DNA from: Youngiibacter multivorans | Lineage (GTDB): Bacteria > Bacillota > Clostridia > Clostridiales > Clostridiaceae | Length of the DNA stretch: 64,000 nt | NCBI RefSeq assembly: GCF_017873395.1 | Contig: NZ_JAGGKC010000002.1 | Span: 1-64,000 of the forward strand | Direction: 5' to 3' | Shown: piece after piece, positions 16,436-23,441 of the stretch | Layout of the letters: each line of letters opens with the position of its first letter | Numbering within the stretch: position 1 is the stretch's first letter | Translations under genes and position numbers: made by a program | Notes under the pieces: model-generated | What the model was told of the DNA's origin: nothing | Seen by the model: the letters and a program-made list of their open reading frames with translations, nothing else | The model's database searches: none

Positions 16436-16696
16436 AGTAGCAAACCTCTCAACTAAAGACAGAGAAGCTCTTTTTAGAAACACGGCTCAACAAATGGGAT
16501 TAAGCGAAGCAATTGTTGAAAAAGACTTTTGGGTTTGCTGGACTTTGAATTATCTATTTCATATCTCAAAATGGAAGAATCATCTTTACATCGCGACTAC
16601 AATCATATGAAAAATATGATATTTGGCAAAAAGCCAACATTATCCGAGATATTAGTTTCAATAATGGATCTTGAGACCAAAATAAACAATCTATAA
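16428..16696 (+). pseudogene. Internally deleted AbiEii toxin gene
   Basis: The first 50 or so codons match the start of AbiEii nucleotidyltransferase toxins (REALFRNTAQQMGLSEAIVEKDFWVCWTLNYLF). After KWKNHL the frame breaks, and a different frame continues as DYNHMKNMIFGKKPTLSEILVSI up to TAA at 16694-16696, which matches the usual C-terminal tail of the same family. The whole catalytic centre (GGTSLSK and the DxD motif) is therefore missing, with the junction near 16588-16594. The start at 16428 follows AAGGAG and overlaps the antitoxin stop. The current frame ends after about 60 residues at 16608-16610. Confidence 0.85.
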
Positions 16697-16701
16697 AAAG
16701 T

Positions 16702-16726
16702 TTGCTCTCAATTTTTTTGAGAGCAA
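16702..16726 (-). terminator. Terminator between the AbiEii remnant and the flavin protein gene
   Basis: TTGCTCTCAA (16702-16711) and TTGAGAGCAA (16717-16726) form a 10-bp stem. On the minus strand it is followed by ACTTTTTAT, so it ends the 16766-17251 transcript. It may also stop the plus-strand message. Confidence 0.7.
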
Positions 16727-16765
16727 GCTTCACTATTATATTTACTTTTCAGTTGTCTTTCTATC

Positions 16766-17251
16766 CTATCCTCTTGCTCTGACGAACTCGATGGCTTCCT
16801 TACCCGTCATATGCTCAATATCTATTGCGATGATATACGCATTCTCACATTTTGCGATTTCCATTTCCTTTGCCTCTGTGCTCTGGTCACCAGAGTACTT
16901 TTCAACCAGTGCGTGAAAGGCATCCAGCCTTTCGTGACCATCAGCTATCCTTGCCTTTCCAAATGCTATGACGCTCCTGAAATATGTGGTGTATTCACTG
17001 CTCACTATAGTGTCCTCATCTACTACTGCAAAGGATACCTTCGGATTCCTTAGAATTGAATCTACCTTATGTCCTGACTTAGCAGAATGGAAGTATATCC
17101 TTCCATTGGAATACACATAGCTTACCGGAACAGCATATGGATAATCCTCATCCCCTGTACACGCAAGTATCCCATTCGTGCACCTTTCCATTACTGCAGT
17201 AGTGTCTTCACTAGACATTAGCTGCCTCTTTCTTCTCATTTCCCTGAACAC
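16766..17251 (-). CDS. Pyridoxamine 5'-phosphate oxidase-related FMN-binding protein (NimA-like)
   Basis: Small split-barrel flavin protein of about 161 residues. The family opening FREMRRKRQLMS, the SVPVSYVYxxGRIYFHSAxxGHK-like core (YAVPVSYVYSNGRIYFHSAKSGHKVD region) and the C-terminal IDIEHMTGKEAI are all present. Relatives bind FMN and some reduce nitroimidazoles. A GTG at 17251 is the probable start: GAGGGA lies 6 nt upstream and the product then begins as other members do; an ATG 30 nt further upstream is in frame but less likely. Single-gene unit. Confidence 0.8.
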   Translation of the reverse strand: MFREMRRKRQLMSSEDTTAVMERCTNGILACTGDEDYPYAVPVSYVYSNGRIYFHSAKSGHKVDSILRNPKVSFAVVDEDTIVSSEYTTYFRSVIAFGKARIADGHERLDAFHALVEKYSGDQSTEAKEMEIAKCENAYIIAIDIEHMTGKEAIEFVRARG

Positions 17252-17353
17252 AAACATTCCCTCACTTTCAGCTTCATACACACATTCTTATTTGACTTCT
17301 TTACTGCTGTGCCGCTTCCCAGCATTAATGCTCTATAAATCACTGGTCTTATA

Positions 17354-17701
17354 CTACTTGTTTTCAGCAGGCGCCGGAAAGAGAACCATACCGTCTATAC
17401 TATTAGGATCAATAGTAACATGCACATAGACATCGTCACGCCCTGGTACCGGGAGCCAGTATCTGAGCCTGCCGTTCACTGACTTCACAACCTGATAGCG
17501 TCCTGTCTTGAACATCTCATTCACCCTGCAGCCCTTATGGATCTCTGGCGAGCCCACAGACACGCATCTGACATCAGTCACGAATCCGACACTCTTAGCA
17601 TATGAGTTGGATGCAATAATCGTCCTGTCCTTCCTTATGAGCCTTGCCGTTCCGGGAAAGCTCTCCCACATCAGGTAAAACGCATTAATCAGTTCATCCA
17701 T
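17354..17701 (-). CDS. Small PAS-like protein of unknown function (115 aa)
   Basis: The pattern DELINAFYLMWESFPGTARLIRKDRTIIASNSYAKSVGF resembles the first half of a PAS domain, and the later strands (YQVVKSVNGRLRYWLPV) fit the rest of that fold. Two Cys (in VRCVSVGS and HKGCRVN) could bind a ligand or metal. No output domain is attached, so it may be a free-standing sensor. The start at 17701 is chosen because AAGGAG lies 6 nt upstream. Assignment is by pattern only. Confidence 0.5.
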   Translation of the reverse strand: MDELINAFYLMWESFPGTARLIRKDRTIIASNSYAKSVGFVTDVRCVSVGSPEIHKGCRVNEMFKTGRYQVVKSVNGRLRYWLPVPGRDDVYVHVTIDPNSIDGMVLFPAPAENK

Positions 17702-18028
17702 AGATTTCTCCTTCATGATTCATATATACTTTTGTCCTCTTCACCTGTCAGCATGACCATTCAGCTGGAACAAGGACTTCTATCCAGCAATTGTACCATT
17801 TTCCGTGTCATCCTTGCCATTTATCCTAAGATATTGCTTAAGTTTGCACCGACTTACATACTGCTTCGAAGGCTCTTGTCATATAAATCTCATTCATATG
17901 AGATAATTATTCTCCAAGATGTCCACCCCATGCCATTTAGAAAATTGCAGTCTGGTTCATTCCATACATCATATGAATTACTGGTTATCCTGTCAATCGA
18001 GTGAAAAGAACTGCTTGCAGTAATGAAA
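17702..18028. other. Intergenic region with no recognisable gene
   Basis: About 330 nt between the PAS-like gene and the pan operon terminator. No frame with a plausible ribosome binding site and no family resemblance was seen on either strand. Confidence 0.4.
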
Positions 18029-18075
18029 ATACACACTGCATCACAGCATTTAACTTGCTGATCAGCAGTGTGTAT
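18029..18075 (-). terminator. Terminator of the pan operon
   Basis: ATACACACTGC (18029-18039) pairs perfectly with GCAGTGTGTAT (18065-18075). On the minus strand TTTTCATT follows. It lies about 40 nt past the panD stop codon. Confidence 0.7.
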
Positions 18076-18115
18076 CTTACTAAAATGACATGTGATTCCA
18101 ATTGGAATCTACTTA

Positions 18116-18499
18116 CTATTCAGTGGTACCGTGGATCTCCTCATGCTTTACCCTTATTATCCTGTTCTTGTCATCAAGCACCAATACGTTAGGCAGGAAG
18201 GACTTAGCCTCCTCCTCATTCATCAGGGCATATGCGATTATGATCACCTTGTCCCCCACCTGAACCAGCCTTGCTGCTGCCCCGTTTATGCATATGACAC
18301 CGCTGCCGGCATCTCCCTTGATCGTGTATGTCTCAAAGCGTTCACCGTTATGGAGGTTTACTATCTGTACCTTCTCACCGGGCAGGATGCCTGACTGGTC
18401 AAGGAGGTCAGAGTCAATGGTTACGCTGCCCACATAGTTGATGTCAGCCTGAGTTACAGTAGCACGGTGCAGTTTACCCTTAAACATATTTAACAGCAT
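18116..18499 (-). CDS. panD: Aspartate 1-decarboxylase precursor
   Basis: Converts L-aspartate to beta-alanine for pantothenate synthesis. The 127-residue length and the self-cleavage site Gly24-Ser25 (YVGSVTID), which generates the pyruvoyl cofactor, are those of PanD. Conserved GDAGSGVICINGAAA and VGDKVIIIAYA follow. GAGGTGATGAA precedes the ATG. Last gene of the operon DUF2520 - panB - panC - panD, 4 nt behind panC, and followed by a terminator. Confidence 0.97.
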   Translation of the reverse strand: MLLNMFKGKLHRATVTQADINYVGSVTIDSDLLDQSGILPGEKVQIVNLHNGERFETYTIKGDAGSGVICINGAAARLVQVGDKVIIIAYALMNEEEAKSFLPNVLVLDDKNRIIRVKHEEIHGTTE

Positions 18500-18503
18500 T
18501 TCA

Positions 18504-19376
18504 TCACCTCACTTCAACAGAAAGTACTCTGTTGTCTATTAGTCTGGTCTTGCCGAATTTCACAGCAACAGCAGCCAGAGCAGTCTTTCCCGGCTCTATG
18601 TCTGTTATCTCCTCAAGTGTCTCTCCGTCAAGGATCCTTACATAGTCAATGATAGCAAGATCCTGCCCTTTAATGTGGTTCTCTATGACTTCTATAAGCT
18701 TCCTTACACTCCTACTATCATCACTTCCTGAATTAAGGTATTCCAAGGCCTTCTGAAGTCCGCAATTTAAACATACCGCCTGCTTTCGCTCCTCAGGACC
18801 AAGATAGATATTCCTCGAGCTCATTGCAAGACCGTCCTTCTCCCTTACGATCGGGCAGACTATAACCTCTACAGGCATATGGAGGTCCCTTACCATCTTC
18901 TTTATTATCAGAGCCTGCTGGGCATCCTTCTGTCCGAAATAAGCCTTGTCAGGCCGTACTATATTGAACAGGATGTTTACAACCGTAGTGACTCCTTTAA
19001 AATGAGTAGGCCTTGATGCTCCGCAGAGCTTCTTTGTTATCTCCCCAGACACCTCAACAGCTGTTGAGGCACCTTGTACGTAAATCTCCCCTGCTTCAGG
19101 ATTGAATACTATATCAGCACCTGAATCAACCGCAAGCTCATAGTCTCGTTCAATGTTCCTTGGATAGCTCTCAAAGTCTTCACCAGGAGCAAATTGAGTC
19201 GGATTTACAAATACACTAACTACGACCAGGTCGTTATCAGCTTTTGCAGCTCGTATAAGGGAGCAATGTCCTTCATGAAGATACCCCATGGTGGGCACAA
19301 GACCAAGGGTCCTGTTCCTGTGGTCTGCATCAGTTAACCAAGCTTCCAGATTTTCAATAGTTTTTATGATACTCAT
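18504..19376 (-). CDS. panC: Pantothenate synthetase (pantoate-beta-alanine ligase)
   Basis: Joins pantoate and beta-alanine with ATP. The HxGH nucleotide-binding motif is in GYLHEGHCSLI, followed by VFVNPTQFAPGEDF and the KMSKS-equivalent LAMSSRNIYL. The start at 19376 gives 290 residues, near the family norm, follows GGTGAAAAT and leaves a 19-nt gap after panB; a longer frame to 19421 would overlap panB. Confidence 0.96.
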   Translation of the reverse strand: MSIIKTIENLEAWLTDADHRNRTLGLVPTMGYLHEGHCSLIRAAKADNDLVVVSVFVNPTQFAPGEDFESYPRNIERDYELAVDSGADIVFNPEAGEIYVQGASTAVEVSGEITKKLCGASRPTHFKGVTTVVNILFNIVRPDKAYFGQKDAQQALIIKKMVRDLHMPVEVIVCPIVREKDGLAMSSRNIYLGPEERKQAVCLNCGLQKALEYLNSGSDDSRSVRKLIEVIENHIKGQDLAIIDYVRILDGETLEEITDIEPGKTALAAVAVKFGKTRLIDNRVLSVEVR

Positions 19377-19395
19377 ATTTTCACCAACCCATCCA

Positions 19396-20229
19396 TCAAT
19401 ATAGTCTTTCCAGGATTTCATCGTTCATCTTGTACGTATGCTGTATCTCCGGGAACTGTGAATCCCTGACTTCACTTACGTAGCTTGCAACTGCTTCAGA
19501 CATGCTGCCCCGCAGCTTTGCATACTGCTTCACGAATTTCGGGGTGAAATCCGAGTAAAGACCCAGCATGTCATGGATTACAAGAATCTGTCCGTCACAG
19601 TACTTTCCTGCACCTATTCCTATAGTCGGTATGCTCACCTTCTCACTTATGAGCTTTGCAAGCATCTCAGGTACAGCCTCAAGGACTATGGCAAATGCTC
19701 CAGCTGCTTCAATCGCCAGGGCATCCTCAACAAGAGCCCTTGCTGCACTCTCTTCCTTACCCTGGACCTTGAAGCCGCCGAAAATATTCACAGACTGTGG
19801 TGTCAGGCCTATATGCCCCATGACTGGAATCTGAGCTCTTACGATTGCCCTGACTGTATCAGCCATGTGCTTCCCGCCTTCAAGCTTTACAGCATTAGCC
19901 TTGCCTTCCTGTATGAACCTTCCCGCATTGCGGACAGCCTCATCTGTATTGATGTGGTACGTCATGAACGGCATGTCCCCCACAATAAGTGCATTCCTGA
20001 CACCCTTTGCCACGCATCTGCAATGATAGAGCATTTCCTCCATGGTCACTTCGAGGGTTGAATCCTTACCCTGAATAGGCATTGCCAGGGAATCTCCGAC
20101 AAGTATAGAGTCAATTCCGCTCTCATCAAGTATCTGCGCCATTGTATAGTCATATGCCGTAAGCATAGTAATCTTCCTGCTGTTCTTCTTTGCATCCGAA
20201 AATGCCTGAGTCGTGAATTTACCTGCCAT
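19396..20229 (-). CDS. panB: 3-methyl-2-oxobutanoate hydroxymethyltransferase
   Basis: First committed step of pantoate synthesis: transfers a one-carbon unit from methylene-THF to 2-oxoisovalerate. The 277-residue protein has the PanB signatures LTAYDYTMAQILDESGID, VGDSLAM, GHIGLTPQS and IGIGAGKYCDGQILV with the catalytic Glu in AIVLEAVPE. GGAGG lies upstream of the ATG. It overlaps the 3' end of the preceding DUF2520 gene by 11 nt, so the two are coupled. Confidence 0.97.
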   Translation of the reverse strand: MAGKFTTQAFSDAKKNSRKITMLTAYDYTMAQILDESGIDSILVGDSLAMPIQGKDSTLEVTMEEMLYHCRCVAKGVRNALIVGDMPFMTYHINTDEAVRNAGRFIQEGKANAVKLEGGKHMADTVRAIVRAQIPVMGHIGLTPQSVNIFGGFKVQGKEESAARALVEDALAIEAAGAFAIVLEAVPEMLAKLISEKVSIPTIGIGAGKYCDGQILVIHDMLGLYSDFTPKFVKQYAKLRGSMSEAVASYVSEVRDSQFPEIQHTYKMNDEILERLY

Positions 20230-21103
20230 CTATCCTTACCTCCAAAATCCCTTCAAATTTTTCAATCTGCTCATGAGTCAGCCTGTTGCCATCAAGCATC
20301 ATGGCAGTCTTATAAGCTGCCGCCCTATAGAACTCAAGCTCAGAAGGCATCTTATCTCCTATCGCCTTCAGATGAACGCTTACAGTGTCGTAGTCTCCTC
20401 TTACAATCGGTCCGGTTAAGGCGTCAATTGTCCCCTTCTCCCTTATATTTGAAAGGGCAGATTCAATGAGTGGCTCTATAGCCTGAAATATGTCAGCACG
20501 GTCCATGCCTGCCGCTTCAAAAAGACTGATGCCGCTCTCAAGAAGAGTGACCATAAAGTTTGATACTACAGATGCACCCGCATGAAAAAGAGGCTTGTTT
20601 TCCGCCTCAATCCGGAAGTGCTTCCCGTTAGTTTTATCCAGTAATGACTGTGCAATCAAAACCGCCTTATCCGTGCCTTCCAGGGTGAACCAGCTTCTTT
20701 CTAGCCTTTCTGCGCTGCCATATGGTTCACCAAAGCTCTGCAGAGGATGCATGCTGCCAGTCTCACAGCCAGCCTTCCTGATACCTTCAAGGATTTTCGA
20801 CGAATGGGCTCCGCTGACATGAAACCAGAAGGTTTCTGGCTTTACCTCATAACCATCAAGCATTAAGGCTGCTTCACGGTCGACTTCTGCTAAAGCCTGG
20901 TCAGGCACTGTTATGAATATGATGTCGCTTGAATCTGCCAGCTCCCTGAGTGTCCTGTACGCAATGGATGAAGTAAGTACTGCAGCTTCAACTGCAGACT
21001 TTTCGGTCCTGCTGCAAAACCCGGATACATTTAGACCATGAGCCTTAAAATAAAGCCCGAGAGCCTTCCCAACCTTTCCAGCACCGATGAATCCAATTTC
21101 CAA
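20219..21103 (-). CDS. Rossmann/DUF2520 dehydrogenase, probable ketopantoate reductase (PanG-like)
   Basis: Protein of about 294 residues with an NAD(P)-binding Rossmann start (EIGFIGAGKVGKALGLYF), an HVSGAHSSKIL segment and a C-terminal DUF2520-type helical domain. It leads the pan operon, and no panE (classical ketopantoate reductase) is present beside panBCD. A DUF2520-type dehydrogenase in this position is the natural candidate to reduce ketopantoate, as proposed for PanG of Francisella; this assignment rests on context and memory of that family. A TTG at 21103, 6 nt after GAGGTG, is the likely start. Confidence 0.75.
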   Translation of the reverse strand: MEIGFIGAGKVGKALGLYFKAHGLNVSGFCSRTEKSAVEAAVLTSSIAYRTLRELADSSDIIFITVPDQALAEVDREAALMLDGYEVKPETFWFHVSGAHSSKILEGIRKAGCETGSMHPLQSFGEPYGSAERLERSWFTLEGTDKAVLIAQSLLDKTNGKHFRIEAENKPLFHAGASVVSNFMVTLLESGISLFEAAGMDRADIFQAIEPLIESALSNIREKGTIDALTGPIVRGDYDTVSVHLKAIGDKMPSELEFYRAAAYKTAMMLDGNRLTHEQIEKFEGILEVRIDGR

Positions 21104-21204
21104 TAGCATCACCTCGATAAAAGTGTGCAGTTCCATGATTCATACAAGCGAAAACAATTGAAGCTCCCGGGTATTTGTAAAAAATTGCAATAAATAAAAA
21201 ATGT

Positions 21205-21310
21205 CCATTTCACCTGTACGGGTGCTCCTAGGCAGAGCAAGCCCCTTTGACAGACGAAAAAGACATAAATACCAATTCCAATTAGAATTCATCTGTCTCT
21301 GTCGCAAAGG
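21205..21310 (-). promoter_or_regulatory. Structured leader upstream of the pan operon
   Basis: On the minus strand three stem-loops follow one another. An 11-bp stem pairs 21244-21254 with 21298-21310 (2-nt bulge). TGCTC and GAGCA form the next stem. CACC and GGTG form the last, followed by a T-rich run near 21195-21203. This looks like an attenuator or an upstream transcription stop. It matches no riboswitch class I can name. Confidence 0.4.
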
Positions 21311-21640
21311 ATCAAAGCCGATTCCAAATATTCCGAAAAACCTTAAGTTGCGTGCAGTTCAAATCGATACCGCCGCTTGTACAGTTCATAAAGATACTGC
21401 CAAGATTTATTCTAAGGCATTGCCATGAATTTATCAATCTATTTCTGAAATCATTTACCTGACCTGTTCATTTGAACCCTTAACGAATTTCTCCACAAAC
21501 CTTAGATATCTGCTGATAGATACAAAACAAAGTATTGAGGAATAAATTAAAGCGAGAATATGCTCTTGTCCAGACACTTCAAAATAGGTGTTCAGGTTAT
21601 GCAAATTGATGATTTGGATGATGGAGACAGAGCACATCCT
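21311..21640. other. Intergenic region with no supported gene
   Basis: A 60-codon minus-strand frame at 21455-21637 has no ribosome binding site or family resemblance. It is treated as non-coding. Confidence 0.4.
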
Positions 21641-21680
21641 TTCTGCTCAAAATTCATTTATAATGTGCAGTAAAGATATG
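21641..21680 (+). repeat. Diverged direct repeat, copy 1 (upstream of fic)
   Basis: About 40 nt around CAAAATTCATTTATAATGTGC are closely similar to 25344-25383, upstream of the XRE-ImmA-PIN operon. This common upstream block, together with an ImmA gene remnant behind fic, suggests that the two loci descend from a duplication. Confidence 0.6.
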
Positions 21681-21721
21681 ATTACTGCAGAAAAACAGAC
21701 TATTACTTCTGCCTGAACAAA

Positions 21722-21759
21722 TCGACTTCTGCATTATTAAGCACTATAATAATGCAGAA
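21722..21759 (+). promoter_or_regulatory. fic promoter overlapped by an operator-like palindrome
   Basis: TATAAT (21745-21750) with a weak -35 (TCGACT, 21722-21727; 17-nt spacer) lies 42 nt before the start codon. A perfect 12-bp inverted repeat, TTCTGCATTATT (21727-21738) and AATAATGCAGAA (21748-21759), overlaps the -10 box. The half-site TTCTGCA or its complement recurs several more times between 21640 and 21780. This is the layout of a repressor-controlled promoter. Confidence 0.65.
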
Positions 21760-21791
21760 CAGGAAATTATTGTGCAGAAAGGATGATACCG

Positions 21792-22859
21792 ATGCGAAAG
21801 TTTGATTATGGAGTAATACCAGACGAGTTAATGAACTATGAGGTTATGAATCTAGTCTCTGCAATTCATGAATTCAAAGGAAAGCAGAAGCTTTATATTG
21901 AAGCAAAGCCGGATGTGCTTAATGCCATGCTGGAAATCGCAAAAATTCAGAGTACTGGGGCTTCAAATAGAATTGAAGGTATCCATACCTCAGATGAACG
22001 TTTGAAGGCACTGGTAAAGGCAAAATCTGAGCCCCGTAATCAATCGGAGAAAGAAATTGCGGGTTATAGAGAAGTGCTTAGCCTGATCCATGATAGCTAC
22101 GATTATATGGAACCAAGAACAAACGTCATCCTTCAACTTCATAGAGACCTCTATCAATTTAGTTCGACATCTTCTGGCGGCAAATTCAAAAACAGTGATA
22201 ATGTTATCACTGAAACAGATGCCAATGGAGAAAGCCGGGTTCGATTTAAACCAATGTCGGCTTTTGAAGCACCTGAGGCAGTATACAACTTAACCAACAC
22301 ATTCATCGACGCAATCCAGGTTGAAAAATATGATCCATTGCTGCTCATACCTATGTTTATTCTTGATTTTCTTTGCATTCATCCATTTAATGACGGGAAT
22401 GGACGTATGAGCCGACTGCTGACTTTACTTCTGCTGTACAGGTCAGGATATATTGCAGGCAAGTATGTCAGCATTGAGATGATTATTGAAAAGACTAAGG
22501 AGACATATTATGAAACATTGCAGGACAGCTCAACCAATTGGTATGAGGGTCAGAATTCCTACCTCCCATTTGTTAAGTACTACCTTGAGGTTATATTAAG
22601 TGCCTATAAAGAATTCTCAGCACGAATAGAATTGATTCAAGACAGAAACCTGTCAAAACCTGATAGAATCCGTGTGTTATTTCAAGGTACTCTTCAAAAA
22701 CAGTCAAAGCGAATGATTTTGGAGAAATGTCCTGATATCAGTACGTCAACAGTGGAAATAGCCTTGGCTTCATTGCTCAAAGAAGGCTATATTATCAAGA
22801 CGGGCGCCGGGAAAAATACTGCATATATTCGCAATGTAAACTACAGCATACCAGACTAA
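21792..22859 (+). CDS. Fic-family AMP-transferase with built-in inhibitory helix
   Basis: Protein of 355 residues. The Fic core HPFNDGNGR (197-205) contains the catalytic His and the ATP-phosphate-binding loop, so it should transfer AMP (or another NMP) to a target hydroxyl. The N-terminal motif SNRIEG (58-63) matches the (S/T)xxxE(G/N) inhibitory helix of class II Fic proteins, which keeps the enzyme off. A C-terminal winged-helix-like segment (about 290-350) is typical of this subfamily. The start at 21792 lies 8 nt after AAAGGA; the ATG at 21783 overlaps that site. No separate antitoxin gene is adjacent. Confidence 0.93.
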   Translation: MRKFDYGVIPDELMNYEVMNLVSAIHEFKGKQKLYIEAKPDVLNAMLEIAKIQSTGASNRIEGIHTSDERLKALVKAKSEPRNQSEKEIAGYREVLSLIHDSYDYMEPRTNVILQLHRDLYQFSSTSSGGKFKNSDNVITETDANGESRVRFKPMSAFEAPEAVYNLTNTFIDAIQVEKYDPLLLIPMFILDFLCIHPFNDGNGRMSRLLTLLLLYRSGYIAGKYVSIEMIIEKTKETYYETLQDSSTNWYEGQNSYLPFVKYYLEVILSAYKEFSARIELIQDRNLSKPDRIRVLFQGTLQKQSKRMILEKCPDISTSTVEIALASLLKEGYIIKTGAGKNTAYIRNVNYSIPD

Positions 22860-22916
22860 AGGTATCTCGAAATGTTCCTATGTGCCCAATAGCGGCTAGA
22901 GCTATAATTGCCAAAT

Positions 22917-23086
22917 CCTGAAAGAAAATCAGTTCGGAACATATGGATACTATATTCAGCTGGTTAATAGAGTTTAAGAACAGGGCCTTGTTTTCACCAA
23001 GAAAGTATGAAGAGCTGCTCTTGCCAGCTTATCGCCCAAATATGGTCTATGATGACTATACCTATAAGGTAGAAGTTCTTGGCTGA
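22917..23086 (+). pseudogene. Remnant of an ImmA/IrrE metallopeptidase gene (3' end only)
   Basis: The frame starting at 22930 reads QFGTYGYYIQLVNRV, stop, EQGLVF; after a frameshift it continues KYEELLLPAYRPNMVYDD. This aligns almost residue for residue with the C-terminus of the intact ImmA protein at 25985-26737 (QYGTYGYYIQQVDRV, EKGLV, KYEELLLSAYRPDLVYGDD). A premature stop and a frameshift make it non-functional. The rest of the gene is missing; the fic gene lies where it would be. Confidence 0.85.
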
Positions 23087-23109
23087 TACCATATTTCAAT
23101 ATTTGCGAA

Positions 23110-23267
23110 TCAAGTTTCAACGAAGAGGATTTGGAGCAGCATTGTTATCGCTACATAGTCAGCCTTGATTGAAATCTCAAGTTTTCTTTCCTTGGCAGCC
23201 TTACGCATCTTCTGAGCGATGAAGCCGCTTGATGCACCTGCCCCCAGGCAAGCAATATGTTTTTCAT
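23110..23267 (-). pseudogene. Remnant of a PTS lactose/cellobiose-type EIIB gene
   Basis: Behind a GGGGGGAGACAC ribosome binding site the frame opens MKNILLA, as in EIIB proteins of the lactose/cellobiose PTS. One nucleotide is missing in what would be the codon of the phosphorylated Cys (TGGGGGCAGG instead of TGY GGG GCA GG). In the shifted frame the family sequence continues GAGASSGFIAQKMRKAAKE and then decays into a stop near 23110. Only about 50 of about 100 codons are left. Confidence 0.8.
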
Positions 23268-23408
23268 GTGTCTCCCCCCTTTCTCATTATCTATGGGTAC
23301 AGATTACCATCAATTGACTAAAAGCTTCAAATACTTAGGTTAACCAGCTGAGTGCAGTTCTTTACCTTAGAGTATTTTGAATTTTGAAGTCTTCAGAAAA
23401 TGAGAACA

Positions 23409-23427
23409 GCCGGACAAAATGTCCGGC
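23409..23427 (-). terminator. Terminator of the SocA-domain gene
   Basis: GCCGGACA and TGTCCGGC form an 8-bp GC-rich stem. On the minus strand it is followed by TGTTCTCATTTTC. It lies 15 nt past the stop codon of the antitoxin gene. Confidence 0.6.
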
Positions 23428-23441
23428 ATTTACTTCTAAAA

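Noticed and set aside
21455..21637. 60-codon minus-strand frame in the pan-fic gap
   Set aside because: Starts with a plausible hydrophobic peptide, but there is no ribosome binding site and no recognisable family.
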